Made by a program: the position numbers and the translations under genes. 64,000 nt of DNA from Dysgonomonas sp. HDW5A. Its GTDB lineage: Bacteria > Bacteroidota > Bacteroidia > Bacteroidales > Dysgonomonadaceae. Where the stretch lies: positions 1,798,001 through 1,862,000 of the forward strand of contig NZ_CP049857.1 of assembly GCF_011299555.1 (NCBI RefSeq), written 5' to 3'. Of this stretch, positions 17,641 through 27,397 are shown piece by piece. Numbering within the stretch: position 1 is the first letter of the stretch; each line of letters opens with the position of its first letter. The notes under the pieces were generated by a model, which worked only from the letters and a program-made list of their open reading frames with translations, was not told the origin of the DNA and made no database searches.

Positions 17641-19044
17641 TTACTTTTCGAGCTGAAAGTCAATTCCGTAATACAAAGACATATATGGTAAAGCGTACGG
17701 TGTATCCCCTAGTCCAAATTTGGTTCTGGCCTGATATTCTTTGAATACTACCGTTTTAGCATTATTCTCCTTCATCGTTTTTATTACGGTTATTCTCTCT
17801 TCCCATATATCACTTATTGCCGTAACATCTTTGTAGGCATCGTAATAATTGGTCGAAAAGCTTATCAGGCAAAAGAAAAGAAAGCAATATTTCATTTGTT
17901 TTATAATAGACGATGGGTTGCTCGTTATCTTGTTATAAAGTATTCCGAAAGCAATAATGTTGAGGGTAATAGTGCCAAACCAAGCTCGTGCCGGAAATCC
18001 CGGTGATACAATCATTATGTAGATTGATATAAATAAGCCGATAAAATAAATCAGGATGTAGGAGAGTGTCGCTTTCCTGTTATTCGGTTTGGTGTTTATA
18101 TACATTATCATTAATAATGCAATACCAAGGTTGAGAAGTCCCAGATAATTGATGAATCGTTGGCTGTAAGTTAAAAACCTGTATAAGATAAGAAACGGAC
18201 TTATAGATGTGCCTTCGGCTCTGACAAAATTTCCGGGAGCAGCTATCATTATAATATACCCTGTGATTGCCCCAAGAAGACCTGCGTACATCCATATCGG
18301 GGTTGCTTCTTTATTGAGTTTGTGATATATAATAAAGCAAATTATCATAACTATCATTGCAGCAGCAGTATTTTCATTTGTCCATCCGGCTATAACTCCC
18401 CCTATAAACATGAATAAAGATGCTGTGATACTTTTGAAAAGAGATAGTTCTTCATCTTTGTATAAACGATAAGGGAGCAAGAACAAGAGAATAAGGAGAG
18501 TTCCCCATAAATAATTAGAACTGCCTGTAATCCATAAAGCAGTTTCAGCAAATACCGGTTGCAAAAACCATGTTAAAGAAAACGATATGATGAGAATGCT
18601 TATGTTATTTTTTAAACTTCCTGTGATATGATAGTGCATAGCTAGTATAAAGCCTATAAATCCCGCAGAGTTTATAATGTCGATTACAAGTGCATTATCA
18701 GTTAAAAGCAATGACTGGGTGATAAAGTGCACAACACTGCGACCTCCCCACTTGTAATAATGTAGATATTGGGAATAAAATACGTCGCTGATGGATGTTA
18801 GACGATGCTCGGTTTGGTATATGAAAGAATAGACAAAGTCATCCCCGATTAAAGGGGTTTTGATATTAAGAAATAGAATAGATCCGAAGAATACAAATAG
18901 AATAAACGTAAACAGAGAATTATATATATATTTATTCTGAATGATTAAATTCTCAAAAAGAATGGCTTTTATTCCAAGCTGATTTAGTTTGTTTTTTGCC
19001 TCCAATATCCTTTTTTTGAAAAGAAAGGGTAATTTATTTAACAT
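17641..19044 (-). CDS. DUF6056-type polytopic membrane protein
   Basis: 467 residues with about ten or eleven membrane segments beginning at residue 40. The first extracytoplasmic loop has the acidic GDDFVYS and the later HYYKWGGRSVVHF block typical of DUF6056 proteins, which resemble GT-C glycosyltransferases in layout. A soluble tail of about 60 residues follows the last helix. Located upstream of the GT14 gene on the same strand with a gap of 125 bases. A lipid-linked sugar transfer role is an inference. Confidence 0.7.
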   Translation of the reverse strand: MLNKLPFLFKKRILEAKNKLNQLGIKAILFENLIIQNKYIYNSLFTFILFVFFGSILFLNIKTPLIGDDFVYSFIYQTEHRLTSISDVFYSQYLHYYKWGGRSVVHFITQSLLLTDNALVIDIINSAGFIGFILAMHYHITGSLKNNISILIISFSLTWFLQPVFAETALWITGSSNYLWGTLLILLFLLPYRLYKDEELSLFKSITASLFMFIGGVIAGWTNENTAAAMIVMIICFIIYHKLNKEATPIWMYAGLLGAITGYIIMIAAPGNFVRAEGTSISPFLILYRFLTYSQRFINYLGLLNLGIALLMIMYINTKPNNRKATLSYILIYFIGLFISIYIMIVSPGFPARAWFGTITLNIIAFGILYNKITSNPSSIIKQMKYCFLFFCLISFSTNYYDAYKDVTAISDIWEERITVIKTMKENNAKTVVFKEYQARTKFGLGDTPYALPYMSLYYGIDFQLEK

Positions 19045-19205
19045 TTTGCTTCGTCTTCTTTTTAAGAGTTTTATTTATATACAAATATAAAAAATTATAT
19101 ATTCTTTTGATAAAAAAGTGCTTATTTGTATCTCTAATGTGTTGTTAAAAAACTCTTTTATGCTGAAAAAAAGAGGTTTAATGTTTTTCTCTAAAAAAAA
19201 ACTCT

Positions 19206-19213
19206 TATATTTG
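19206..19213 (+). promoter_or_regulatory. -7 box of the OmpA-family gene
   Basis: TATATTTG, 38 bases before the ATG, in a very A/T-rich upstream region. Confidence 0.6.
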
Positions 19214-19251
19214 CACATTATTACGAATTAACATTAATCAATGTTTCAGAT

Positions 19252-20679
19252 ATGAACAAAAAGGTTTTCTTCACTACATTTTTATTTATTGCCAGCCTTT
19301 TTTCATTAACAGCTCAAGAAGAGTCGAGCCGTACTCTTATTGTTGATGAAGTCGAATATGGTCAACCGAATCAGACCTATAATACATATAAGACTACTTG
19401 GAAAAAGAATCGCTTTAAAGATAACTGGATTATCTCTCTTGGAGGTGGTGCTCAGACGTATTTTGGAATTGATGACAGTAAAGGTCCAACACAAGATCGT
19501 GTAACATTTGCTCCTCAATTTTCGATCGCTAAGTATTTTTCTCCAATTTGGGGATTAAGATTAAACTTTACCGGAGGTTCTCTCCATGGCTTTAACGATG
19601 GTAGTTTTGGAACGTATGTAAAATGGAATCACGGTACTAAAGATTATATGGGGCAAAGTGTAGTCGGTACTCCTGGTTACCCCAATACAAGTCCATCTGC
19701 TTCTATGCTAACATGGGATCCTGCGTGGAATCACATGTTTGATTTGACTCTGAAAGATGCAAATGGAAATACTATTCCTGGTTATAATACTGATATTATT
19801 GGCCTAGACGGAGATAATTACTATTGGAGACCTGGTAGAGAACAAGGTAAGCTATATATGCAACATATTAAGTATGTTCAAGCTAATATTGACTTTATGT
19901 TTGATTTCTTCAACTTGGTAGGTAATTATAATCCAAAACGTTTCTTTGAAATTACTCCTTTTGGTGGTATTGGTATATATAATGCATTCTCTAATATGGG
20001 AAGTGTCAATATGTTGGTTGCCGGTGTTCATGGAGGACTTATTACCAAATTTAGGTTAAGTGAAAGACTGGGATTAAATGCAGAGTTTTCAGGTTCTGTA
20101 GTTCCAGATTCATTTGACGGTCAAATAGGTGATACTAAATCGATGGAAGGTATTGGTCAGGCTACATTGTCTGTTGCTTACAAATTTGGAAGAACAGATT
20201 GGGAAGTTGCTGAACCTATGGATTATGAATTGGTAAATCGTCTAAACGATGAAATAAATACATTAAGAGAACGTAATGCTAAACTGGCTGCGAAAGAGTG
20301 TCCTACCTGTCCTCCTCCACCCCCAGTTGTAAAAGCTGAACCTACTTCGGATGTTAAATTCTTACCTGATCCTGTATTCTTTAGACTTGACAAGTCGGTA
20401 ATAGATCCATCTGAATGGGCTAGAATCGATAAGGCAGCTACTTACTTAACTGAACATCCTGATGTGAATGTTGTAGTTACAGGATATGCTGATAAGAAAA
20501 CTGGTAATCCTCAGTATAATATGAAACTTTCGGAGCGTCGTGCCAAGACAGTAGCTCAAGCATTGATCGAACAATATGGCATCAATCCTCTAAGAGTATC
20601 TATTAACTGGTCGGGGGATAAGATCCAACCATTTAAAATAAATGAATGGAACCGTGTTGTAATATTTGTTATTGAATAA
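19252..20679 (+). CDS. OmpA-family outer membrane protein
   Basis: 475 residues. Signal peptide 1-21 (SLTA-Q). Residues about 45-320 form an outer-membrane barrel (alternating aromatic strands, GGGAQTYFGI start). A short coiled segment (LNDEINTLRERNAKLA) and a proline-rich linker with CPTCPPPPP follow. The C-terminal OmpA domain (about 370-475) has the peptidoglycan-binding set TGYADKKTGNPQYN and LSERRAKTV. It links the outer membrane to the cell wall and is probably abundant, since it has its own promoter and a strong terminator. Confidence 0.92.
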   Translation: MNKKVFFTTFLFIASLFSLTAQEESSRTLIVDEVEYGQPNQTYNTYKTTWKKNRFKDNWIISLGGGAQTYFGIDDSKGPTQDRVTFAPQFSIAKYFSPIWGLRLNFTGGSLHGFNDGSFGTYVKWNHGTKDYMGQSVVGTPGYPNTSPSASMLTWDPAWNHMFDLTLKDANGNTIPGYNTDIIGLDGDNYYWRPGREQGKLYMQHIKYVQANIDFMFDFFNLVGNYNPKRFFEITPFGGIGIYNAFSNMGSVNMLVAGVHGGLITKFRLSERLGLNAEFSGSVVPDSFDGQIGDTKSMEGIGQATLSVAYKFGRTDWEVAEPMDYELVNRLNDEINTLRERNAKLAAKECPTCPPPPPVVKAEPTSDVKFLPDPVFFRLDKSVIDPSEWARIDKAATYLTEHPDVNVVVTGYADKKTGNPQYNMKLSERRAKTVAQALIEQYGINPLRVSINWSGDKIQPFKINEWNRVVIFVIE

Positions 20680-20704
20680 GTAAAGAATAAATATCATAAA
20701 ATAT

Positions 20705-20741
20705 AAAGCGTCTCTTAGTGAAAACTAAGGGACGTTTTTTT
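20705..20741 (+). terminator. Terminator of the OmpA-family gene
   Basis: Ten-pair core stem (20709-20718 with 20725-20734, one G-T pair), extendable by A-T pairs, followed by seven T. Its T-run touches the next promoter. Confidence 0.88.
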
Positions 20742-20748
20742 ATATTTG
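20741..20748 (+). promoter_or_regulatory. -7 box of the Gfo/Idh/MocA gene
   Basis: TATATTTG, 46 bases before the start codon, directly abutting the previous terminator. Confidence 0.55.
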
Positions 20749-20793
20749 TCTTTATTGTAGAGACTTAATCGTAAATCGAATAATTAGTATAAT

Positions 20794-21771
20794 ATGAAAA
20801 CAATTAATTGGGGTATTATAGGTTGTGGAAATGTTTGTGAAAAAAAGAGCGGACCTTCTTTCTATAAGATAGAACATTCGAATCTGGTGGCGGTGATGAG
20901 ACGAGATCTGGATAAGGTAAAGGATTATGCCATGCGACATAAGGTCGATAAATATTATACAGATGCTGATCAGTTGATTGCCGATTCTCAAGTGGATGCT
21001 GTGTATATTGCAACACCTCCTAATACTCATATGCAGTATGCAATTAAAGCTATGCAGGCAGGTAAGCTGGTATATGTTGAAAAGCCCATGGGGATGAACT
21101 CAGCCGAGTGTGAAGAGATGATCCGAACTTCGGAAACCACTAATCAGAAGCTGTTTGTTGCTTTTTACCGTAGAGCACTGCCTTACTTCTTAAAAGTGAA
21201 AGAATTGCTGGAGAGTGGAGTTATAGGTAACGTTTTAACTGTTGAGGTAAAGCAATACCGCTCTCCGAGGGTTTCTGATTTAACTTCTTCCGATCATACA
21301 TGGCGAGTAGACAAAGATATAGCCGGTGAAGGTTACTTTTACGATCTGGCACCTCATACCTTAGACATTCTAGATTTTTTGTTGGGAGAGATTACCGATG
21401 CTAAAGGTTTCTCTGCAAACCTGGGTCAATTCTATGAAGTGAAGGATACCATTTCAGCCATTCTTAAATTTAAGTCAGGAATCATAGGTAGTGGACGTTG
21501 GTGCTTTGTTACTTCGGCTCAAACAGATGTAGACTCTATTATTATTACCGGAACTAAGGGCGAGATAAGATTCAGTACATTTGCCTTCTCTCCTATCTTA
21601 TTACTCTCGGATACAGCTTCAGAGAGCTTTGATATACCCTCACCTGAACACATTCAGCAGCCATTGATTCAAACAATAGTAGATGAACTGAGAGGTGTTG
21701 GAAAATGCCCCTCGACAGGTGTTAGCGGTGCTAGAACCTCGCGTGTAATGGATATGATTCTCAATGCTTAA
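20794..21771 (+). CDS. Gfo/Idh/MocA family oxidoreductase
   Basis: 325 residues. N-terminal Rossmann fold with GIIGCGNVCE at 8-17 and IATPPNTH; the EKPM motif (YVEKPMGMN) carries the catalytic lysine region. The C-terminal domain has the DLAPHTLDILDF block with the conserved histidine. An NAD(P)-dependent sugar or cyclitol dehydrogenase by family; the substrate cannot be read from sequence. Single-gene unit between two hairpins. Confidence 0.9.
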   Translation: MKTINWGIIGCGNVCEKKSGPSFYKIEHSNLVAVMRRDLDKVKDYAMRHKVDKYYTDADQLIADSQVDAVYIATPPNTHMQYAIKAMQAGKLVYVEKPMGMNSAECEEMIRTSETTNQKLFVAFYRRALPYFLKVKELLESGVIGNVLTVEVKQYRSPRVSDLTSSDHTWRVDKDIAGEGYFYDLAPHTLDILDFLLGEITDAKGFSANLGQFYEVKDTISAILKFKSGIIGSGRWCFVTSAQTDVDSIIITGTKGEIRFSTFAFSPILLLSDTASESFDIPSPEHIQQPLIQTIVDELRGVGKCPSTGVSGARTSRVMDMILNA

Positions 21772-21779
21772 ATAGATAA

Positions 21780-21818
21780 ACTATCACCTTAAAGTCAAAT
21801 ATGGTTTAAGGTGATAGT
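21780..21818. terminator. Bidirectional terminator
   Basis: Perfect fourteen-pair stem (21780-21793 with 21805-21818) between the oxidoreductase gene and the convergent dihydroorotase gene. Confidence 0.88.
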
Positions 21819-21831
21819 CTTATATTTGATT

Positions 21832-23169
21832 TTAGTTGTTGAAGGTCAGAGCTTGCCCTCTTACTTCGTTTACCTGTCCGTTTTCAAAAGCAATTTGTCC
21901 GTTAAGGAATGTTTTCTCAATAGATGTCGATACCGTCTCGTTTTCGAGTGGAGACCATTTGCACTTATATAGAATATTCTCTTGTGTAATAGTATAATCC
22001 TTGTTTGGATTTACAAGAACCAGATCGGCAAAATAACCTTCACGAATATATCCACGCTTGTTTATCCTGAATAAAGTTGCCGGAGCATGGCACATTTTGT
22101 TAACTACTTCTTCTTTCGATATTTTTCCTTGTTTAGACATCTCTAGCATCATTTGCAATGAATGTTGTACTAGTGGACCTCCCGATGCCGCTTGAAGACA
22201 TCCACCTGTTTTTTCCTCCAATAAATGTGGAGCATGGTCTGTCGCTATAACATCCAGTTTGCCTTTGAGAAGCCCCTGTAGAAGAGCATCTCTGTCTTCT
22301 TTTGTTTTTACTGCCGGATTCCATTTGATACGATTTCCGTATTTCTCATAATCTTCATCGGAGAACCAAAGGTGATGTACACAAACCTCTCCCGTTATTT
22401 TTTTATCTGTCAGTGGTTTCACATCAAACAGGCTGATTTCTCTTTCTGTTGACAGGTGTAATATGTGAAGTCTTGCACCATACTTATCCGCAAGCTCTAC
22501 CGCTTTGGCTGACGATTGATAGCAGGCTTCCGCACTTCTTATCAATGGGTGATACTTAACGGGGATATCGTCACCTAACAGATCTTTGTAGTATGCGATA
22601 TTTTTTTGTATGATTTCTTCCTCTTCGCAGTGAGTGGTTATGATCATATCAATCTCTGCAAATATAGCTTCCAGTGCTTTGCGTTTATCAACCAGCATAT
22701 TGCCGGTAGAAGAACCCATGAATATTTTGACACCGCAAGTATTTTTTTTGTCGATTTTACGAAGTTCAGCCAGATTATCGTTGGTAGCTCCCAAATAGAA
22801 AGAATAGTTGGCATATGATTTTTGTGATGCTACTTCAAATTTGGCGTCGAGTGCTTCAATTGATGTTGTTTGAGGCTTAGTATTAGGCATTTCCATGTAC
22901 GAAGTCACTCCCCCCGAAATCGCAGCCTTACTCTCGGAGGCAATATCGCCCTTATGGGTCAGTCCCGGATCTCTAAAGTGTACCTGATCGTCTATGACAC
23001 CCGGTATTAACCATAATCCTTCGGCATCGATAATGGTTGCCTTGTTAAGGATTTCAGACGGAACACTATTCTCTTTGTAAATAGCCTTAATGATTTCTCT
23101 CTCTATAAGAACAGAACCTTTAATCGATTCACCCTCATTTATTATGGTTGCATTTTGAATAAGGTACAT
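21832..23169 (-). CDS. pyrC: Dihydroorotase
   Basis: 445 residues, pyrimidine synthesis (carbamoyl-aspartate to dihydroorotate). Visible: VIDDQVHFRDPG near residue 60, MPNTKPQT, GVKIFMGSSTG with the lysine that is carbamylated in related enzymes, HILHLST, and ATDHAPH. The first metal motif is DQVH rather than DxHxH: a glutamine stands where the first histidine usually is. I recall the same change in other Bacteroidales dihydroorotases, so it is likely lineage-typical. Monocistronic, no pyr neighbours. Confidence 0.88.
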   Translation of the reverse strand: MYLIQNATIINEGESIKGSVLIEREIIKAIYKENSVPSEILNKATIIDAEGLWLIPGVIDDQVHFRDPGLTHKGDIASESKAAISGGVTSYMEMPNTKPQTTSIEALDAKFEVASQKSYANYSFYLGATNDNLAELRKIDKKNTCGVKIFMGSSTGNMLVDKRKALEAIFAEIDMIITTHCEEEEIIQKNIAYYKDLLGDDIPVKYHPLIRSAEACYQSSAKAVELADKYGARLHILHLSTEREISLFDVKPLTDKKITGEVCVHHLWFSDEDYEKYGNRIKWNPAVKTKEDRDALLQGLLKGKLDVIATDHAPHLLEEKTGGCLQAASGGPLVQHSLQMMLEMSKQGKISKEEVVNKMCHAPATLFRINKRGYIREGYFADLVLVNPNKDYTITQENILYKCKWSPLENETVSTSIEKTFLNGQIAFENGQVNEVRGQALTFNN

Positions 23170-23434
23170 ATTTGATATTTTTCGGGTTATTTATTCCTTG
23201 TTTTTACACTCTTATACAAAGATAACGGTTTTGCTGATATGTATTGTAGAATAATAAAACAGCCTTGTTATTAAAGTGATAGCAAGTATTAATAGGTCTG
23301 AGGTCTTAAACCTGTAACCCAAGTGTACAAAAAGTACTACAATCTAAACAATTACTATACAAAAAAGTGACATTTTATACCCTTTTTGTTTATTTGTTAA
23401 CTTTCAGTATGTCAGTATTTAATGTCGGAAAAGA

Positions 23435-23458
23435 TTACAAAAGTGACAAAAGTTACAC
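23435..23458. repeat. Dispersed 24-base repeat, copy 1
   Basis: TTACAAAAGTGACAAAA followed by GTTACAC; matches 54308-54331 with one mismatch. Both copies sit in large non-coding gaps. Confidence 0.6.
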
Positions 23459-23532
23459 CTGCTTTATTTTCCCTCTTTTTTTCATTGTTCTGTTTCTTTT
23501 AATAGATAAATTTGTGATAATTTCAACCGAAT

Positions 23533-23550
23533 AAACCGAACGGTCGGTTT
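23533..23550. promoter_or_regulatory. Possible TetR-type operator palindrome
   Basis: AAACCGAACGGTCGGTTT, an 18-base palindrome with one mismatched pair, G/C-rich in an AT-rich region. The form resembles operators of TetR-family regulators. It lies about 280 bases before the EamA gene and 360 bases before pyrC. No TetR gene is in the window. Confidence 0.4.
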
Positions 23551-23724
23551 GTCTGGTTGGTAATTTTATTTTGATATGTTCTGTTCAATAAAATATTACT
23601 TTTTTTATTTAATGTTCAATTTAGGAACGCATCCTATCGGGAGTTTTGTGGATGAGATTAATGCAGATAAAACCATCCGTTTCGATTAGTAAAGTATTGC
23701 CTTTTTTCCTTAAATGAAACATTG

Positions 23725-23732
23725 TACCTTTG
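23725..23732 (+). promoter_or_regulatory. -7 box of the EamA transporter gene
   Basis: TACCTTTG about 95 bases before the ATG. Confidence 0.5.
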
Positions 23733-23826
23733 TCAGGTTTTAAGGTGATGTGGTTGTAATTGTATCTGTCGGTATGTTGAATATCGGCAGTAGGGTACAG
23801 TCAGAGTAACAATTTGTAAAAAGAAT

Positions 23827-24729
23827 ATGGCAATGAAAAGTTTTAAAGGAGTTATTTATGCACTTGTTTCATCGGGTACTTTTGGTTTGATACCTTTGTT
23901 TTCGATTCCTTTAATGACCGATTCCAATATGGGATTGCCTTCGATTTTATTTTATCGTTTTTTGTTTTCGACTTTGCTGATGGGGGCTATCTGCTTGTTT
24001 AAAAAAGAAAATTTCAGAATATCAAAAAAGAATCTAGTGACGATTGGATGGCTAGGGGTGCTTTATGCCGCAACAGCTATGTGCCTTATTTATTCATACA
24101 AATATATACCGAGTGGATTGGCTACTACAATTCATTTTCTCTATCCTATTGCGGTTAGTTTCTTGATGGTTGTCTTTTTTAAAGAACGAAAATCCATAGT
24201 GCTTTTTCTGGCAGCCGTTTTGTCACTTATTGGAGTTGCCCTGCTTTGCTGGAGTGGCGAGGGCAGTATTAATCTGATTGGTGTTGCAATAGCCTCCCTT
24301 ACCGTAATAACTTATTCGGTATATATAGTAGGGATCAATCAATCATCTGTAGGAAAGATGAATGCCGAAATTCTTACATTTTATATACTCCTGTCGGGTG
24401 CTGTCTTATTCTTTATATTTGCTGCCACTTCTGACGGGGGAGTCGAGTTAATACCTGATACCACAGCCCTTTGGAGGTTGTCGTTGCTGGCATTTCTGCC
24501 CACCGTAATTTCTGATCTGACTTTGATTTTAGCTATAAAATATGCAGGTTCTACCATTACGTCTATTTTAGGTTCTATGGAACCACTGGTTGCAGTACTG
24601 ATCGGCGTGCTGTATTTTTCCGAATACTTTAATTTAAATAGTGGTTTTGGTATATTGCTGATATTAGTTTCCGTGAGCTTAGTTATTGTCTTTGGCAAGC
24701 AAAAGAAAGAGTCTATGTTGGGCGACTAA
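23827..24729 (+). CDS. EamA/DMT family transporter
   Basis: 300 residues with ten hydrophobic segments in two five-helix repeats, the drug/metabolite transporter layout. The first repeat starts GVIYALVSSGTFGLIPLFS and ends around SIVLFLAAVLSLIGVALL; the second ends GFGILLILVSVSLVIVFG. Inner-membrane exporter; substrate unknown. Own promoter, long leader, possible operator upstream. Confidence 0.88.
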   Translation: MAMKSFKGVIYALVSSGTFGLIPLFSIPLMTDSNMGLPSILFYRFLFSTLLMGAICLFKKENFRISKKNLVTIGWLGVLYAATAMCLIYSYKYIPSGLATTIHFLYPIAVSFLMVVFFKERKSIVLFLAAVLSLIGVALLCWSGEGSINLIGVAIASLTVITYSVYIVGINQSSVGKMNAEILTFYILLSGAVLFFIFAATSDGGVELIPDTTALWRLSLLAFLPTVISDLTLILAIKYAGSTITSILGSMEPLVAVLIGVLYFSEYFNLNSGFGILLILVSVSLVIVFGKQKKESMLGD

Positions 24730-24920
24730 TTGATCTTCTATCTGTTTGTTTAGGCTCTTTTGTCCTTTAGTCAGTAATTTGCTGTTTTTCTGTAATTAAT
24801 GTTCGTTATTAAATAAATATAATTATTTTTGGCGGTTAAACGTTAAATTGATTGAAAGTCTTTGATTTATTTAACTTGAAAGAACATCATTAACTATTAC
24901 TTAATATTGAAAATGTAATT

Positions 24921-25361
24921 ATGGAAGAAGAAACAGTAAAGCCGGATGCTACGCCTAGAATAAAAAGAAATAAAGAAGTTCCTTCGGCAGCTTTTGTCGG
25001 AGCCGCTTGGTTCGTCTTGTTTGTAGGGGTAATTGCTTATCTCATTGGTTTGTGGAATGCCGAAATGCAATTAAACGAAAAAGGATATTATTTTACAATA
25101 CTATTGTTCGGTCTGTTCTCTGCAGTAACGCTTCAAAAAAGTGTAAGAGATAAACTCGAAGGAATTCCCGTAACCAATATCTTTTTTGCTATTAGTTGGT
25201 TTGGTACAATTGTTTCGATATTGCTATTGGTTGTTGGATTATGGAACGCTGAGTTAGCATTGAGTGAAAAAGGCTTTTATGGTATGTCTTATACCTTAAG
25301 TTTATTTGCAGCCATATCTGTTCAGAAAAATATTAGAGACACAGCTGAATCGGAAAGATGA
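24921..25361 (+). CDS. yiaA: YiaA/YiaB-type inner membrane protein
   Basis: 146 residues with two tandem copies of the YiaA/B domain (about 23-82 and 88-142), each with two membrane helices and the motifs GLWNAE, LNEKGYY or LSEKGFY, and QKSVRD or QKNIRD. Four helices in all. Function unknown in E. coli apart from links to stress. Its stop overlaps the hydrolase start (ATGA), so they are translated together. Confidence 0.88.
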   Translation: MEEETVKPDATPRIKRNKEVPSAAFVGAAWFVLFVGVIAYLIGLWNAEMQLNEKGYYFTILLFGLFSAVTLQKSVRDKLEGIPVTNIFFAISWFGTIVSILLLVVGLWNAELALSEKGFYGMSYTLSLFAAISVQKNIRDTAESER

Positions 25362-26299
25362 AAAAAGTAAAAATATTTTTAGCCGTATTTGTAGTATTAC
25401 TCGCTATCGTTGTTGGTGGAGGTATTTACATGTTTGGCGTTTCGTTGGATAGAAAAGTAACACCAACGGACGAAGAAGATGCTTATGCTTTTCTTTATGA
25501 TCACGATCCTAATCTGAAACTCTGGGTAGATAGCCTACGCCGGGAATCAGCCCTGAGGGATACATTTATCGTTGCCGACGATGGCAGTAAACTTCATGCG
25601 TTGTATGTTCGTTCGGCCATTGAGTCGCCTAATACAGCACTTATTATTCATGGATATACCGATAATTCGATTCGTATGTTGATGATTGGTCATCTGTACA
25701 ATAAAGAGATGAACTATAATATCTTGCTTCCCGATTTGAGAGCACATGGAAAAAGCGATGGTGAATATATTCAGATGGGTTGGAAAGATCGTTTGGATAT
25801 TCTGAAATGGATAGATGTTTCTAAAGGCATATACGGAGATACTACCAATATGGTTATTCACGGTATATCGATGGGAGCAGCCACCACGATGATGACATCG
25901 GGAGAAGATCTGCCCGAAAATATCAAATGTTTTGTTGAAGATTGTGGATATACCAGTGTTTGGGACGAATTTAAGCACAAGCTTAAAGATGAATATGGAT
26001 TACCTGCATTTCCTATATTGCCAGTAACCTCTTTATATACTCAAATGAAGGTCGACTGGAATTTTAAAGAAGCATCATCCTTAGAGCAAATCAAAAAAAG
26101 TAAGTTACCTATGTTTTTCATTCATGGCGATAAAGATACCTATGTACCCACATGGATGGTGAATAAGCTTTATGAAGCCAAACAAGGTGATAAAGAACTA
26201 TGGGTTGTACCCAATGTTGAACATGCTAATGCTTATTGGGATTGTACTGATGAATACGTAACCAAAACCAATAACTTTGTAAGTAAATACATCAATTAA
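25358..26299 (+). CDS. Alpha/beta hydrolase, membrane-anchored
   Basis: 313 residues. One N-terminal membrane anchor or signal (about 5-28). Hydrolase fold: oxyanion [16 protein letters not shown], nucleophile serine in HGISMGAA, acid in HGDKDTYVP, histidine in VEHANAY. Resembles BAAT/serine aminopeptidase S33-like or esterase proteins with the active site outside the cytoplasm. Overlaps yiaA. The stop codon is part of a hairpin repeat copy. Confidence 0.88.
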   Translation: MKKVKIFLAVFVVLLAIVVGGGIYMFGVSLDRKVTPTDEEDAYAFLYDHDPNLKLWVDSLRRESALRDTFIVADDGSKLHALYVRSAIESPNTALIIHGYTDNSIRMLMIGHLYNKEMNYNILLPDLRAHGKSDGEYIQMGWKDRLDILKWIDVSKGIYGDTTNMVIHGISMGAATTMMTSGEDLPENIKCFVEDCGYTSVWDEFKHKLKDEYGLPAFPILPVTSLYTQMKVDWNFKEASSLEQIKKSKLPMFFIHGDKDTYVPTWMVNKLYEAKQGDKELWVVPNVEHANAYWDCTDEYVTKTNNFVSKYIN

Positions 26300-26315
26300 G
26301 GTCACAGACCTTTTT
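26298..26315 (+). repeat. AAGGTC-hairpin repeat, at a stop codon
   Basis: AAGGTC-ACA-GACCTT plus T-run; the first two bases belong to the TAA stop of the hydrolase gene. It could act as a small terminator. A second weak hairpin (AAAGGCG/CGCCTTT, 26326-26350) follows. Confidence 0.75.
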
Positions 26316-26362
26316 ATAATATAGTAAAGGCGTGTTATAAACTCGCCTTTCGTCATTTTTAG

Positions 26363-26370
26363 TATCTTTG
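26363..26370 (+). promoter_or_regulatory. -7 box of the flavin oxidoreductase gene
   Basis: TATCTTTG, 26 bases before the start codon. Confidence 0.6.
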
Positions 26371-26395
26371 TAAAATATGAGCTAAAATTAGAGTC

Positions 26396-27343
26396 ATGGA
26401 AAATAGAATAACAAAACTTTTTAATATAAAATACCCGATTATATCGGGAGGTATGGTTTGGTGTAGTGGCTGGAGATTGGCTTCTGCCGTAAGTAATGCC
26501 GGAGGACTTGGTCTTATAGGTGCAGGATCTATGTATCCTGAAGTACTCAGAGAGCATATCCAAAAATGCAAAGCAGCAACCAATAATACATTTGGGGTGA
26601 ATGTGCCTCTACTGTATCCTAATATTGAAGAGATAATAAATATTATAATCGAAGAAGGAGTAAAAGTCGTATTTACTTCTGCCGGAAACCCCAAGACATG
26701 GACTAAGAAATTACAGGAGCATGGTATTAAAGTAGCCCATGTAGTATCCAGTTCTAAGTTTGCAGTTAAATGTCAGGAAGCTGGCGTTGATGCAGTTGTT
26801 GCCGAAGGATTCGAGGCCGGAGGGCACAACGGAAGAGAAGAAACCACAACTTTGACTTTGATTCCTCAAGTTCGTAAAAGTATCGATATTCCTTTGATTG
26901 CTGCCGGAGGTATTGCAACAGGTAACACCATGTTGGCTGCTTTGGCTTTAGGAGCCGAAGGGGTGCAAATAGGAACCCGTTTTGCATTGACTCAGGAAAG
27001 TTCGGCTTCTGCTGAATTTAAAAATCTGTGTGTAAGTCTTAACGAAGGAGATACATTGCTGTCTCTTAAGAAAGTAGGGCCAACCCGCATGATAAAAAAT
27101 GAATTCTACAAACAAGTACAGGAAGCTGAAGACAGAGGAGCCTCTGCCGAAGAAATAAAAGCTCTTTTGGGTAAAGGACGCTCTAAAAAAGGAATATTCG
27201 AAGGAGACCTTGTGGAGGGTGAACTCGAAATAGGGCAAATTGCTTCCTTGATTAAAGACCTGCCTTTGGCCGGAGATGTTGTAAAATCAATTATCACAGA
27301 ATTCAATACAAGTGCAAAAGCTCTGTCGGGAATTTCTTTCTAA
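26396..27343 (+). CDS. Nitronate monooxygenase / FabK-like flavoprotein
   Basis: 315 residues, FMN-binding TIM barrel of the 2-nitropropane dioxygenase type. Conserved parts: YPIISGGMVWCSG, NAGGLGLIGAGS, FGVNVPLL, EGFEAGGHNG (with the histidine of the active site), IPLIAAGGIATG and EGVQIGTRFALT. It could be a nitronate monooxygenase or a FabK-type enoyl-ACP reductase; no fatty-acid genes are adjacent, so I do not choose. Followed after 54 bases by the MBL-fold gene. Confidence 0.85.
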   Translation: MENRITKLFNIKYPIISGGMVWCSGWRLASAVSNAGGLGLIGAGSMYPEVLREHIQKCKAATNNTFGVNVPLLYPNIEEIINIIIEEGVKVVFTSAGNPKTWTKKLQEHGIKVAHVVSSSKFAVKCQEAGVDAVVAEGFEAGGHNGREETTTLTLIPQVRKSIDIPLIAAGGIATGNTMLAALALGAEGVQIGTRFALTQESSASAEFKNLCVSLNEGDTLLSLKKVGPTRMIKNEFYKQVQEAEDRGASAEEIKALLGKGRSKKGIFEGDLVEGELEIGQIASLIKDLPLAGDVVKSIITEFNTSAKALSGISF

Positions 27344-27397
27344 GAGCTCAGATCTTTTGAATCTATTCTGTTACTTAATTACTTGTAACTACTTAAA

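Larger units (their letters stand above)
23170..23826. other. 657-base intergenic region between pyrC and the EamA gene
   Basis: Divergent, AT-rich region with no credible gene. It holds a 24-base sequence (23435-23458) shared with the region at 54308, a near-perfect palindrome (23533-23550), a TACCTTTG promoter box (23725-23732), and a nine-pair hairpin with two G-T pairs near 23770-23794 in the leader of the EamA gene. Confidence 0.5.

Noticed and set aside
23291-23314. AGGTCTGAGGTCTTAAACCTG as a tenth hairpin repeat
   Set aside because: The arms do not pair with the three-base loop geometry and the flanking bases do not match the other copies.
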